The notes: generated from the sequence alone by a model not told the origin. Shown: positions 8,746 to 18,329, numbered from the stretch's first letter. The stretch is 64,000 nucleotides of DNA from Bacteroidaceae bacterium (GCA_017448965.1 JAFSKK010000063.1:62001-126000), one strand, 5' to 3'. Translations and numbers: made by a program.

Positions 8746-9854
8746 TACGTATTCTTCACATACTCCATTCCATGAATCGTGGTGGTGCAGAGGCGATGCT
8801 GATGAACTACTACAGGAATATCGATAGGACTCGTGTGCAGTTTGACTTCCTGCTGACAGAACAGAATAGATGTCAGTATGAAGAAGAGATTGAGCAGATG
8901 GGGGGGCGTGTGTATCGTGTGCCTTTGTTGACATTCAGTAACCCTTTTCCGTACATAAATGGTGTAAAGAATTTTTTGAAAGAACATTCTGAATATCGTA
9001 TTGTACATTCTCATACATCCAGCAAAAGTGCAGTGCCATTATGGGTGGCCAAAAGATGTGGTGTTCCAGTGAGAGTCTGTCATGCTCATAGTAGTAACTC
9101 TGGGAGTGGATTCGAGGGGGGTGTACGATGGGCATTAGGCGTGTGGCTCAAACGGGTCGCAACCGACTTTATGTCTTGTGGTGAAGGGGCTACCATTTGT
9201 TGGTATGGCAAGGAGTATCTGAACAAGACACGTTTTGTCCCCAATGCTGTAGATATGGATAAGTATAGTTTTGATGCTTCCGTGCGCAACACCAAACGTG
9301 CTGCCCTGGAACTGCCTACTGATGCTTGTGTGTTAGGAATGGTGTCTCGATTTCATCCTGTGAAGAATCACCTCTTTGCCCTTGATGTGCTGGCGGCCTT
9401 AAAACAACGTCGTTGCAATGCTAAACTATTGTTTGTGGGCGATGGGGAATTAAGGCAAGAAATAGAAAAAAAAACAGATGTATTAGGACTTCATGACGAT
9501 GTGATCCTGGTAGGATTGGTGAATGATGTCCCCAATTATCTTCAAGCGATGGATATGGTTTTGATGCCATCTTTTAACGAAGGATTGCCTGTTTCATTAG
9601 TGGAGGCTCAAGTCAATGGATTATATGTTGTGGCCAGTACAGGAGTGCCTCATGAGGTGGATGTGACGGGCAATGTGACGTTTCTTCCTTTGGATGTCTC
9701 TGTTTGGGCGGATTGTTTGGCAGCCAAAGTCGCAGAGGGAGTGAAACGTGATTCGGAGGCTGTGAAGAAAGTACGGCAGGCTGGTTATGATATTAAGATT
9801 GCAAGTGGCAAGTTGGAACGATGGTATATGAATGTGATAAAAACAAGAAAATGA
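8742..9854 (+). CDS. GT4-family glycosyltransferase
   Basis: A GT-B enzyme of about 370 residues with IRILHILHSMNRGGAE at the N-terminus, the Rossmann-linked VSRFHPVKNH and LLFVGDGELR, and the E-x7-E signature in PSFNEGLPVSLVEAQ. This resembles the EpsF/Cps-type transferases. I start it at ATG 8742, which gives an ATGA overlap with the upstream GT2 gene; an alternative ATG at 8727 would add five residues. Its own last four bases overlap the cytidylyltransferase start, so the string from 7762 to 11589 is tightly coupled. Confidence 0.87.
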   Translation: MIRILHILHSMNRGGAEAMLMNYYRNIDRTRVQFDFLLTEQNRCQYEEEIEQMGGRVYRVPLLTFSNPFPYINGVKNFLKEHSEYRIVHSHTSSKSAVPLWVAKRCGVPVRVCHAHSSNSGSGFEGGVRWALGVWLKRVATDFMSCGEGATICWYGKEYLNKTRFVPNAVDMDKYSFDASVRNTKRAALELPTDACVLGMVSRFHPVKNHLFALDVLAALKQRRCNAKLLFVGDGELRQEIEKKTDVLGLHDDVILVGLVNDVPNYLQAMDMVLMPSFNEGLPVSLVEAQVNGLYVVASTGVPHEVDVTGNVTFLPLDVSVWADCLAAKVAEGVKRDSEAVKKVRQAGYDIKIASGKLERWYMNVIKTRK

Positions 9855-10570
9855 AAAATATTGCTGTTATTTTTGCAGGTGGAGCGGGAAAGCGAATGAA
9901 TACGGTTTCTCGTCCTAAGCAGTTTTTGGAACTTCGGGGAAAACCGATTATAATATATACGTTAGAGTTATTTGACACCCATCCCGATGTGGATGGTATA
10001 ATTGTGGCTTGTATAGAATCATGGATTCCTTTCTTGGAAAAGCAAATTAAGAAATTTGAAATAACAAAGGTCGTAGAAATTGTTTCTGGTGGAAATACGG
10101 GTCAGGAGAGCATATATAATGGGCTGATGGCAGCGAAGAGACATTTCTCAGATAACACTTGTGTTATGATTCATGATGGTGTTCGTCCGCTTATAACTCA
10201 ACAAACCATCACAGATAATATTACAAAGGTTCGCGAGAATGGGAATTGTATAACGTGTGTGCCAGCAACGGAGACATTTGTTGTATGCAAGAAGAATGGG
10301 AATTTTGAGATACCTCCCCGTGTGGATTCTCTGATAGCACGAGCCCCACAAAGTTTTGTTTTGTCGGATATATGTGCAGCCCATGAGAAAGCAAGAGCTG
10401 AGGGATGTAACGATTTTATTGACTCATGTACAATGATGAGTCATTATGGATACAAGATGCATACCATTATTGGTCCCATGGAGAATATTAAGATTACGAC
10501 TCCTACAGATTTCTTTGTTTTCCGAGCAATGGTGGAAGTACATGAAAATCAACAAATATTCGGATTTTGA
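9851..10570 (+). CDS. IspD/TarI-like CDP-alditol or CDP-sugar cytidylyltransferase
   Basis: A 239-residue protein of the IspD/TarI family: GGAGKRM (residues 10-16), PKQF (22-25), IHDGVRP and the RAPQSF block. Family members make CDP-methylerythritol or CDP-ribitol. Its position next to a short-chain dehydrogenase and a LicD gene argues against an isoprenoid role and for making a CDP-activated polyol or sugar that LicD transfers as a phosphodiester. This is similar in logic to the TarI-TarJ/Bcs1 system, although the exact product is unknown. It overlaps the previous gene by four bases and the next by one. Confidence 0.8.
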   Translation: MKNIAVIFAGGAGKRMNTVSRPKQFLELRGKPIIIYTLELFDTHPDVDGIIVACIESWIPFLEKQIKKFEITKVVEIVSGGNTGQESIYNGLMAAKRHFSDNTCVMIHDGVRPLITQQTITDNITKVRENGNCITCVPATETFVVCKKNGNFEIPPRVDSLIARAPQSFVLSDICAAHEKARAEGCNDFIDSCTMMSHYGYKMHTIIGPMENIKITTPTDFFVFRAMVEVHENQQIFGF

Positions 10571-11589
10571 TGAATAAAGTACAAAATCAAGATATAAAAG
10601 ATTTCGTGTCATCTTTTGCGTTGGCGAAAGATTTGCAAGATGCTACCTTTTTGATTACAGGGGGAACAGGGCTGATTGGCTCGTTATTGATACACTGTTT
10701 GTTGGCTCTTGATAAGAATATACATATTGTCGCTCCTGTTCGTAATAAGTTTAAAGCTGAAGCTCTTTATGAGGGATATGGGTCACAAGTGACTGTTGTG
10801 GAATGTGATTTGTTGACTTGTAGTTATGATAGTCTGGGGAAGGTGGACTTCATTATTCATTGTGCGTCTCCTACCGCATCTAGGTTTTTTGTGGAACATG
10901 CAGTGGAAACATTCGATACTATTATATACGGAACCTCTGTATTGTTACAATACGCACGAAAAAATCCCGTGAAAAGTTTTGTCTATCTGTCTTCTTTGGA
11001 AGTGTATGGGTGCATAGATGATGATAGTGAATATGTTACAGAAGACGTACAAGGCTATTTGGATCCTATGGCTGTTCGAAGTTCATACCCTATGGCAAAA
11101 CGTGCTGCGGAGAATATGTGTGCTCTATATGCTCAAGAATATGGTGTCCCAGTTAAGGTGGCAAGGTTAACGCAGACGACTGGTGCAGGAATTGCAAAAG
11201 ATGACAATCGGGTGATTGCTCAATTTGCTCGCATGGCTGCAGATGGCCACGATATTGTTCTCCATACTTTAGGGGACTCGGCACGTCCATATTGTTACAC
11301 AATAGATGCCATTACCGCACTCCTTTATATCTTGTTGAAGGGGAATAATGGTGAGGCTTATAATGTGTCAGGCAAAGAAACATATGTGTCAGTGTATGAT
11401 ATGGCGATGTTTGTGAAGGATACTTTTAATTCCGACATCAACGTGAGGATTGAGCTTGATGATACAATGGGGTATGCACCTGTTACAAAGTTGCGATTGA
11501 GTACAGAAAAACTGGAATCATTGGGTTGGGTTCCCCAATATGGGTTGAAGGATATTTTGGGGAGACTGATAGAATATTTGAGGTCATAG
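10570..11589 (+). CDS. NAD-dependent epimerase/dehydratase (extended SDR)
   Basis: A 339-residue extended SDR with the Rossmann motif GGTGLIG (residues 31-37) and the catalytic YxxxK as YPMAK (173-177) preceded by a serine-rich strand. It begins in the stop codon of the cytidylyltransferase gene. Enzymes in this position are thought to act on the polyol, sugar-nucleotide or sugar-phosphate used by the neighbouring IspD-like/LicD pair. It is larger than the classical-SDR TarJ' half of Bcs1, so simple ribulose-phosphate reduction is not assured. Confidence 0.78.
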   Translation: MNKVQNQDIKDFVSSFALAKDLQDATFLITGGTGLIGSLLIHCLLALDKNIHIVAPVRNKFKAEALYEGYGSQVTVVECDLLTCSYDSLGKVDFIIHCASPTASRFFVEHAVETFDTIIYGTSVLLQYARKNPVKSFVYLSSLEVYGCIDDDSEYVTEDVQGYLDPMAVRSSYPMAKRAAENMCALYAQEYGVPVKVARLTQTTGAGIAKDDNRVIAQFARMAADGHDIVLHTLGDSARPYCYTIDAITALLYILLKGNNGEAYNVSGKETYVSVYDMAMFVKDTFNSDINVRIELDDTMGYAPVTKLRLSTEKLESLGWVPQYGLKDILGRLIEYLRS

Positions 11590-11608
11590 TATTTACATAA
11601 GATAACAT

Positions 11609-12526
11609 ATGCGTTCGTATAAAGATAAACTGAACGATTTGTCTCGTAAGTCATCGGCGTTGAGGCAGTTGACAAGTGAGGAAGAGAAGGCTTTGAAAAA
11701 GCTGCTCATAGAGATGTTGCGAGACATCATCTGTTTGTGTGATAAACATGGGCTGACATGGATGATGGGAGGCGGTTCTTGCTTGGGAACCATCCGTCAT
11801 AAGGGATTTATTCCTTGGGATGATGATTTGGATTTAAATATGCCACGAAGAGATGCGGAAAAGTTGAAAAGTCTTTTGAAGGAGCATGCATTAGGAGGTG
11901 ATTACGAATATACATGTCCTAATAGTGGGAAAGATGCTCCATGTATGTTTCTTAAAATTTTCAAGAAGGGTACAAGAATGCTGGAATTGGGGCAAGAGTT
12001 TTCGGATTATCCACACGGCGTTTTTATAGACATCTTCATATTGGATGGAGCACCAGCTCATAGATGGACAAGAAAACTTAAAGGTTGTGTGGCTAATATG
12101 TTGAGGTTGATATCCAATATGGTGATGGAGTCGAAATCTCCTATGAGTGGGACACAGAAAGAGTTTTTCCTCTCAGATAAGAATACGGCATTTATGATGC
12201 ACATGCGTCGTATGATGGGGCACGTGTTTGGTGTTTTGTCTCATCGGTTCTGGATTGACACCTTTGATTCTTTCGTGAGAGATGAAGATACCAATCAAGG
12301 GTGGGTCACATTTCCAACTGGAAGGAAATTGTATGAAGGCGAATCTTTACCGGCCTCTGTGTTCTTTCCTGTGAGGCAGGCTGTTTTTGAAGGAGTGAAA
12401 GTGAACGTTCCAGGACGTGTGGAGGAGTATCTTGTAAATCTATACGGAAGAAACTATATGCAATTGCCTCCTGTAAACAAAAGGGAAAGACATTTCATCG
12501 TGGAATTTGATTTAAATGCTAATTAG
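11609..12526 (+). CDS. LicD-family phosphotransferase
   Basis: A 305-residue LicD/FKTN-type protein: MMGGGSCLGTIRHKGFIPWDDDLDLNMPR spans residues 52-80, quoted here only as its two key pieces GGSCLG and PWDDDLD. The acidic cluster binds metal. LicD enzymes move phosphocholine, phosphoribitol or similar groups from CDP donors to sugars. With the two preceding genes it forms a complete module for adding a phospho-substituent to the polysaccharide. It would give the glycan a negative, or with an amine a zwitterionic, charge. Confidence 0.85.
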   Translation: MRSYKDKLNDLSRKSSALRQLTSEEEKALKKLLIEMLRDIICLCDKHGLTWMMGGGSCLGTIRHKGFIPWDDDLDLNMPRRDAEKLKSLLKEHALGGDYEYTCPNSGKDAPCMFLKIFKKGTRMLELGQEFSDYPHGVFIDIFILDGAPAHRWTRKLKGCVANMLRLISNMVMESKSPMSGTQKEFFLSDKNTAFMMHMRRMMGHVFGVLSHRFWIDTFDSFVRDEDTNQGWVTFPTGRKLYEGESLPASVFFPVRQAVFEGVKVNVPGRVEEYLVNLYGRNYMQLPPVNKRERHFIVEFDLNAN

Positions 12527-12529
12527 TCA

Positions 12530-13342
12530 ATGATACCCAAAATTATTCATTTTAGTTGGTTCTCCAATGATCCTATGCCAGAAGTGTATATTCAAATCAT
12601 GGAGAATTGGAAGAAGGTTCTCCCTGATTATGAATTTAAACTCTGGGACGCCAAAGCTCTGAAAGAGGCAAACATCATGTTTGCAAATGAGGCTGTTAGC
12701 GTCAGAAAATGGGCATTCGCAGCAGATGCAATTCGAGTGTATGCGGTATATCATTATGGTGGTATATGGTTGGATGGGGATGCTGTAGTGTATAAATCTT
12801 TTGACCCATTCTTGGATTGCAGAATGTTCATTGGTAAGGAACATACGATGGAATTTCAAAATGATGGGTGTAATCATAACATCAATTTGCTTACTTCACA
12901 TTGTTTTGGCGCAGAAAAGGGACATCCTTTCGTCAAAGAATGTGTGGATTATTATCAAAGTAGACATTTCATCCTTTCTGATAAAGAAAATCTTCCAGAG
13001 GGATTACGCTATGACATGCGTTTGATGCCATCTGTGCAAGCATTGTTGGCGGTGAAATATGGATATCAGGGGAGAATCCCAAACTTGGATGAGATAGAAG
13101 TGCTGGATGAGGATATTCGTGTTTATCCTCCGTATTATTTTGATGCCCCAAGATATCATAGTACGAAAGATTCTGTATGTGTGCATCTTAAAAGTGGGTC
13201 ATGGAGAGTGACTAATACATGGAGCCCTGCTATGGCTATGCATATTGCAAAGCGTAAGAAAGGGTGGTTCTATTATGTATACTCTTGGACTAACAAATAT
13301 CTGGTGAAAAGGGGGTATTATCTGAAAGTGATTAGTGTGTAG
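12530..13342 (+). CDS. GT32-family glycosyltransferase
   Basis: The 270-residue protein opens MIPKIIHFSWF and carries the DXD equivalent DGD at residues 82-84 (GGIWLDGDAVVY). Later stretches such as HCFGAEKGHPF are typical of GT32 polysaccharide enzymes. It is related to, but clearly diverged from, the protein at 5751. The start codon lies three bases after the licD stop. The sugar donor is not predictable. Confidence 0.83.
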   Translation: MIPKIIHFSWFSNDPMPEVYIQIMENWKKVLPDYEFKLWDAKALKEANIMFANEAVSVRKWAFAADAIRVYAVYHYGGIWLDGDAVVYKSFDPFLDCRMFIGKEHTMEFQNDGCNHNINLLTSHCFGAEKGHPFVKECVDYYQSRHFILSDKENLPEGLRYDMRLMPSVQALLAVKYGYQGRIPNLDEIEVLDEDIRVYPPYYFDAPRYHSTKDSVCVHLKSGSWRVTNTWSPAMAMHIAKRKKGWFYYVYSWTNKYLVKRGYYLKVISV

Positions 13343-13374
13343 CGTTCCATTTCCGCATGATTAAATAAGAGTTT

Positions 13375-13959
13375 ATGTTGTACGAATTAGCACATTGGTT
13401 ACAGAACAAGTGCCCATGGATGTGGGAGGCAGTGGAGGAGCTTAATGCAGCCGTGTGTGGATTGAAGATTGGGGATGGAAGACGTTTGCAGAAATGTATG
13501 TCGGTAGGTGTTCGTCTGGCAGATATTAATGATGCAGGTCGTTTGGCAGACTTTTTCGCTCGTCAACCAGAAGATAGTTACAAGTGGTTCCGTCCGCATG
13601 GATTTGATGAGGCAACGCTACGGAAATTGTTGAGGCGAAAATCCTACATTGTTTATGTGATGGAGGAGGATGACGAGATAATCGGGTATGCGTTCCTGCG
13701 ATGCTTTGTAAATGGAAAGTGTTTCTTGGGTAAAATGGTGGATGTGAATCATCAGGGGAAAGGTGTGTGCACGAAATTGTGTGCAGTAGGGATGAATGTG
13801 GTGGAAACATTGGGATGGAGAATGTTTGAGAGTATCAATAAGGAGAATATAGGGTCAATGAAAGCAAGTCAGAAAGCATGTGATGTGATTGTGGTGGAAG
13901 AGTTGGAAGATGGAGATGTGTTGATTGAAGACAGACCAAAAGGGACATTGAAACCATAA
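13375..13959 (+). CDS. GNAT-family N-acetyltransferase
   Basis: A 194-residue protein with a GNAT core: IIGYAFLRCF (beta-4), then KMVDVNHQGKGVCTKLC matching the acetyl-CoA loop Q/R-x-x-G-x-G/A. It lies directly before the initiating sugar-phosphate transferase and two genes before an aminotransferase. A plausible job is N-acetylating a 4-amino sugar, in place of the hexapeptide PglD enzyme. This is inference from position. Confidence 0.75.
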   Translation: MLYELAHWLQNKCPWMWEAVEELNAAVCGLKIGDGRRLQKCMSVGVRLADINDAGRLADFFARQPEDSYKWFRPHGFDEATLRKLLRRKSYIVYVMEEDDEIIGYAFLRCFVNGKCFLGKMVDVNHQGKGVCTKLCAVGMNVVETLGWRMFESINKENIGSMKASQKACDVIVVEELEDGDVLIEDRPKGTLKP

Positions 13960-13961
13960 CG

Positions 13962-14008
13962 ATAACCTTAACTTTCTCTAAATTCTCATCTCTAAACTCT
14001 AAACTGAA
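13962..14008. repeat. TAAACTCTAAACT-type intergenic heptad repeat
   Basis: The 51-bp gap before the sugar transferase gene consists largely of degenerate CTCTAAACT/TTAACTTTCT units, like the spacer at 50878-50905. These units resemble other heptad-type spacers in the window. Confidence 0.5.
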
Positions 14009-14010
14009 CA

Positions 14011-14586
14011 ATGAAATGGCTATTTGATAGAGTGGTTTCTTTTATAGGCTTGTGCTTTTTGTGGCCTGTCTTGTTGGTCGTTTGGGTGTTGATTCATATT
14101 AAGATGCCTGGCGGTCCTGCCATCTTTACACAGAAGAGAGTGGGGAAGGATGGAAAGTTGTTTACAATGTATAAGTTCAGAAGCATGACAGTGGGGCATG
14201 GTGGTAGTTCTGTGTCGGTGGCAGGTGAGAGCCGAATCACACCATTGGGGGCAAAATTGAGGAAGTATAAGTTGGATGAATTGCCTGAGTTGTGGAATGT
14301 GCTGATTGGAGACATGAGTTTTGTGGGACCACGTCCTGATGTGCCAGGATATGCGGACCAATTGCAAGGTGAAGATAGACTCATTCTGAAGTTGCGTCCG
14401 GGTATAACAGGACCTGCTTCATTGAAATATAAGAATGAAGAAGAAATCCTGGCAAAGGTGGAAAATCCTCAGAAATATAACGATGAGGTGATTTATCCAG
14501 ACAAGGTGAAAATCAATCTTGAATATTATTATCATCATTCATTAGTAGGTGATATTAAACTAATATTGCGGACTATTTGTGGGTAA
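14011..14586 (+). CDS. Initiating phosphoglycosyltransferase (PglC/WcfS-like)
   Basis: The 191-residue monotopic enzyme has one N-terminal membrane segment (residues about 5-30), KFRSM (55-59), the catalytic DE pair (89-90) and GPRP (106-109). This is the minimal small-PGT core of PglC and Bacteroides WcfS, without the extra N-terminal membrane domain of WcaJ. It moves a sugar-1-phosphate from a UDP-sugar to undecaprenyl phosphate and so starts the repeat unit. The neighbouring aminotransferase and dehydratase genes suggest that the first sugar is an amino-trideoxy hexose. Confidence 0.9.
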   Translation: MKWLFDRVVSFIGLCFLWPVLLVVWVLIHIKMPGGPAIFTQKRVGKDGKLFTMYKFRSMTVGHGGSSVSVAGESRITPLGAKLRKYKLDELPELWNVLIGDMSFVGPRPDVPGYADQLQGEDRLILKLRPGITGPASLKYKNEEEILAKVENPQKYNDEVIYPDKVKINLEYYYHHSLVGDIKLILRTICG

Positions 14587-15691
14587 GAAAATTGTGCGTG
14601 CCGCTACAATTGGCATGTCGTTGAACATCTTTTGTGGAGGGTTGTTGAAAGAACTTGTTGACGAGGGGTATGATGTGGTGGCATTGAGTAGCCCTGATGA
14701 TGATTTGAGAGAACTTGCTCAAAGAGAGGGCGTGCGTATAGTTGGTGTGGAGATGGAAAGGCATATGAGTCCATGGAAAGACTTCGCTTCTTTAGTCGGA
14801 TTAATTCGTGCGTTGAGAAGAGAAAAACCTGATATGGTGCATTCGATGACGCCGAAGGCGGGATTGTTGTGTATGATGGCTGCTCGTTTGGTTGGTGTTC
14901 CCGTCAGGGTGCATACTTTTACGGGACTTGTTTGGCCAACAGCGACAGGGCTGTCACGGAAGGTCTTGATGATGACCGACAAGGTGACATGCTTATGTGC
15001 CACCCATGTAATTCCTGAGGGAGAGGGAGTCAAGCAGGATTTGCAGAGGTGCATCACGAAGAAACCGATGGAGGTGCTTGGATATGGGAATGTGAGAGGG
15101 GTCGATTTGGACTACTGGAAGAGAAATGTGGTCGAGAACAAGAAAGCGGTGTTCACTTTTGTTTTTGTTGGGCGAATAGTTCGCGATAAAGGTGTGAATG
15201 AGATGGTTTCTGCATTTGTGAGATTGAATGAAAAGTATCCTGATAGTCGATTGTTGCTGGTGGGTCCATCGGAGGACACGTTGGACCCGGTCTCGCCAGA
15301 AACAAGGAGATTGATGGATGAATGTGCTACGATAGAATCTGTGGGATCTCAAAAAGACGTGAGACCATTTTATGAGGAGAGTGATGTGCTGGTGTTCCCA
15401 AGTTATCGGGAAGGTTTCCCTAATGTGGTGATAGAAGCAGGGGCCATGGGATTGCCGTGCATCGTAACGGATATAAATGGGTCTCGTGAGATTATTGTTG
15501 ATGGGGAAAATGGTTTGGTGATACCTCCACGGGATGAGGCTTCTTTGTACGATGCTATGGAATGGATGTTGGAACATCCTGTAGAATGTGCAAAGATGGC
15601 GGAAGCGGCGAGACCCATGGTGGCGGGTCGCTATGAACAGGGATTTGTGAGGAGATGCTTAAAAGACTATTACAAAAAGATATTGGTGTAA
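14579..15691 (+). CDS. GT4-family glycosyltransferase, PglA-like
   Basis: A 370-residue GT-B enzyme starting at GTG 14579, eight bases inside the upstream PGT gene. It has VHSMTPKAGLL and the HTFTGLVW stretch seen in PglA-type enzymes, then FVGRIVRDKGV, LLLVGP and the E-x7-E motif in PSYREGFPNVVIEAG. PglA-type enzymes add the second sugar, often GalNAc, to the undecaprenyl-diphospho-bacillosamine-like primer. Its place right after the PglC-like gene fits this. The exact sugar remains open. Confidence 0.83.
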   Translation: MGKKIVRAATIGMSLNIFCGGLLKELVDEGYDVVALSSPDDDLRELAQREGVRIVGVEMERHMSPWKDFASLVGLIRALRREKPDMVHSMTPKAGLLCMMAARLVGVPVRVHTFTGLVWPTATGLSRKVLMMTDKVTCLCATHVIPEGEGVKQDLQRCITKKPMEVLGYGNVRGVDLDYWKRNVVENKKAVFTFVFVGRIVRDKGVNEMVSAFVRLNEKYPDSRLLLVGPSEDTLDPVSPETRRLMDECATIESVGSQKDVRPFYEESDVLVFPSYREGFPNVVIEAGAMGLPCIVTDINGSREIIVDGENGLVIPPRDEASLYDAMEWMLEHPVECAKMAEAARPMVAGRYEQGFVRRCLKDYYKKILV

Positions 15692-15712
15692 CTTTTTATA
15701 CAATTTTGCTAT

Positions 15713-16867
15713 ATGGATAGAATCTATTTGTGTCTTGCCCACATGAGCGGCAAAGAACAGCAATACATACAGGAGGCATTTGACACGAATTGGGTCGTGC
15801 CTTTGGGACCAAATGTGAATGCGTTTGAATCAGATCTGGCGACATTTGTGAATTGTTCAGACTCGGCTGTTAAGACGAAGGAAGTTGTGGCACTCAGTGC
15901 GGGAACGGCTGCCATTCACCTTGGGCTAATTATGCTAGGGGTGGATAAAGGTGATGAAGTTATCTGCCAGTCATTCACCTTTGCGGCGAGTGCCAATCCC
16001 GTTGTTTATCAAGGTGCCACTCCTGTCTTTGTGGATAGTGAGGTGGGAACGTATAACATGGATCCGCAGTTGCTTGAGGAGGCTATAAAAGACAGGATAG
16101 CCAAAACAGGCAAAAAACCGAAAGCCATTATTCCGGTCTATCTGTATGGTATGCCTGCAAGAATTGACGAAATCATGGAGATTGCCCATCGCTATGAGAT
16201 TCCAGTGTTAGAAGATGCGGCAGAAGGTTTCGGTTCTCGATATAAGGGACAGGTATGTGGCACATTTGGAGAGTATGGCGTGATGTCTTTTAATGGTAAT
16301 AAAATGATTACCACAAGTGGAGGTGGTGCTTTGATCTGTCCGAATGAAGAGGCAAAGAAGCGTGTAATGTTTTATGCCACTCAGGCTCGTGAGCCATTCC
16401 CCTATTATCAGCATGAGAAGATTGGATATAACTATCGTATGTCCAATATCTGCGCTGGTATTGGTAGAGGACAAATGACGGTGGCTGATGAACATGTTAA
16501 ACACCATCAATGGGTACATCAGCAATATGTGGAGAAACTGGGTGGTATAGATGGTATCATAGTGCATAGTGCGCCAGCAAGTGAAATGGAATCTAATTAT
16601 TGGCTTTCCACCATTCGATTTGAGGATGATAAACATACGATAGAGGGCAATCTGTTGTCGTTCATAGATGCCTTGAGTACTGCGGGTATTGAGACTCGTC
16701 CACTCTGGAAACCCATGCATGCTCAGCCTGTCTATAAAGATGCTCCGGCATACACGAATGGGGTGAGTGAACGTATGTTCTCTTGCGGACTCTGTCTGCC
16801 CAGTGGCCCATACGTGAAGGAAGAGGAAATTGACTATATCGTCAAAAGCATCAAGGCTCATCTGTAA
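15713..16867 (+). CDS. DegT/DnrJ/EryC1 sugar aminotransferase
   Basis: A 384-residue PLP-dependent enzyme: GTAAIHLGL (PLP phosphate), LEDAAE around D168, and the Schiff-base lysine K197 in SFNGNKMIT with the GGG that follows. It resembles PglE and WcfR, which transaminate the C4 ketone of a UDP-4-keto-6-deoxy-HexNAc. The CapD-like dehydratase encoded at 18330 would supply that ketone, and the PGT at 14011 would use the product. Confidence 0.88.
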   Translation: MDRIYLCLAHMSGKEQQYIQEAFDTNWVVPLGPNVNAFESDLATFVNCSDSAVKTKEVVALSAGTAAIHLGLIMLGVDKGDEVICQSFTFAASANPVVYQGATPVFVDSEVGTYNMDPQLLEEAIKDRIAKTGKKPKAIIPVYLYGMPARIDEIMEIAHRYEIPVLEDAAEGFGSRYKGQVCGTFGEYGVMSFNGNKMITTSGGGALICPNEEAKKRVMFYATQAREPFPYYQHEKIGYNYRMSNICAGIGRGQMTVADEHVKHHQWVHQQYVEKLGGIDGIIVHSAPASEMESNYWLSTIRFEDDKHTIEGNLLSFIDALSTAGIETRPLWKPMHAQPVYKDAPAYTNGVSERMFSCGLCLPSGPYVKEEEIDYIVKSIKAHL

Positions 16868-16894
16868 GATGGAGAGGCACAAATCTCTGGAAAT

Positions 16895-18136
16895 ATGAGA
16901 CAGCTATATATATTATTGGCATTGTTGGTTCTGGCTGTGCCGGGATATGCTCAACGCCAACAAAAATGGAAGGCTCCTAAGCGGCCTAAACCTTTGAAGT
17001 GGGTGCCCCCTAAGCAAAAGGCTCCCGAAGTGATAGACGTGTGGAGACCATACGTTTTTTCGGATAACTGGTTCGTGGATCTTCGGGGAGGAGTGAATTT
17101 CTCTTTGGCAGAGAACATGGCAGGGCATGGTCTTGACATTTGTCAGCCCAAAATCGACTTGGGAATTGGAAAGCAGTTCTCGAACGCGTGGAGCACTACG
17201 TTGTCTATTGGTATTGGTAAACAGAAGGGATGGGCGAGTAAGGAGTCTCTTGCTGCAAGTTCTCTGATGGAGTCTGGCGATTATAATTTCCAGGTGATTT
17301 CCTTGTATGTAGAGGAGGAATTCAGCATTGTTCGCCAGTTTTTCCCTTACAATGAACAGCGCAGGTTTGATGCTCAAATGTTTGTGGGCGCAGGAATGAA
17401 CTACTCTTTTAACTTTGACGATAAAGTGGATCGATGGAGCCGCTATGGATATCCTGTGGATGGTACTGATTATGTGAACTTTGCTTTTCGGGGAGGGCTT
17501 CAGTTCCTGTTTAGAGCAAGTGAAACGGCTGATTTAGTGTTGAGGGGTAGTTACCATATGGTGGGCGATAATTACAATGGAGTGAAACACTCTCCATCCT
17601 TCGCTTTTGATTCTTATGCAGACGTGACAGTGGGAGTCAGATTGCATCTGGCAGATCATTATGGAGATCATCGGTACTATAAAGTACGTCGATGGGAAGC
17701 CACATCGCTACGGACGACAGAGCCCAAAGTCGCAGATTTGTTGGATGATGAGAAAGTGAAGGAGTACCAGGCTCGGGAGGCAACAGAACATGTGGTTTTC
17801 GGTGAATTGATGCAGACACATATCTCTTTCTATATTGACCGTACTTTTGTGAATGATTATCAAATGGACAATATTCGTATTGTGGCGGACTTTCTACGTC
17901 GTCATCCGAATGTGAATCTCATTCTGAAAGGATATTGTGGAGCATCCAGTAAAAGTGAGTCGCCTGACATGCATTTAGCAGAACGGCGTGTGGCTGCAGT
18001 CAAAAAGGCATTGGTTAAATATTATGACGTGAGTCCATCACGTTTGGAAATATGGTTTGATGAAACGGCAACACCTCCTTTCCCCATGAAAGGTGAATGG
18101 ATTGATGGTGTTGTTTTTCAGATGGTGGAAAAGTAG
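16895..18136 (+). CDS. OmpA-like outer-membrane protein, paralogue 1
   Basis: A 413-residue protein with a signal peptide ending near residue 19 (GYAQ), a proline/lysine-rich linker, a barrel-like region of about 220 residues with alternating aromatic strands (VDLRGGVNFS, LRGSYHMVG), and an OmpA C-terminal-like peptidoglycan-binding domain (ISFYIDRTFV to the end, with a GYCGASS/LAERRVAAVKKAL pattern). Two relatives follow at 19947 and 21264. It probably links the outer membrane to the cell wall. Why it sits in the capsule locus is unknown. Confidence 0.75.
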   Translation: MRQLYILLALLVLAVPGYAQRQQKWKAPKRPKPLKWVPPKQKAPEVIDVWRPYVFSDNWFVDLRGGVNFSLAENMAGHGLDICQPKIDLGIGKQFSNAWSTTLSIGIGKQKGWASKESLAASSLMESGDYNFQVISLYVEEEFSIVRQFFPYNEQRRFDAQMFVGAGMNYSFNFDDKVDRWSRYGYPVDGTDYVNFAFRGGLQFLFRASETADLVLRGSYHMVGDNYNGVKHSPSFAFDSYADVTVGVRLHLADHYGDHRYYKVRRWEATSLRTTEPKVADLLDDEKVKEYQAREATEHVVFGELMQTHISFYIDRTFVNDYQMDNIRIVADFLRRHPNVNLILKGYCGASSKSESPDMHLAERRVAAVKKALVKYYDVSPSRLEIWFDETATPPFPMKGEWIDGVVFQMVEK

Positions 18137-18180
18137 CAATCTTGAATTATAAAAAAGGTGTATCGGCCGTACAAAAAGAG

Positions 18181-18188
18181 TATCTTTG
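18181..18188 (+). promoter_or_regulatory. Possible -7 box before the CapD-like gene (distal)
   Basis: TATCTTTG fits the Bacteroidota -7 consensus, but no good -33 box lies 19-21 bp upstream. It is one of two candidates in the 193-bp gap 18137-18329. Confidence 0.35.
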
Positions 18189-18274
18189 AGGTCAAAAAGG
18201 CGACTTTTGCAAGAAAAAGATGCCATAAAAAAGGAAAGAGAGACTTTTTTTATATATATATGATTCGTTTTTTG

Positions 18275-18282
18275 TAATTTTG
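18275..18282 (+). promoter_or_regulatory. Possible -7 box before the CapD-like gene (proximal)
   Basis: TAATTTTG matches TAnnTTTG 48 bp before the start codon. The upstream run is T/A-rich (18245-18261) without a clear TTG. Confidence 0.4.
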
Positions 18283-18329
18283 TACCGTCAATGTTTAATT
18301 GATAGGGCGCAATTGATTTTCAATTAGCT

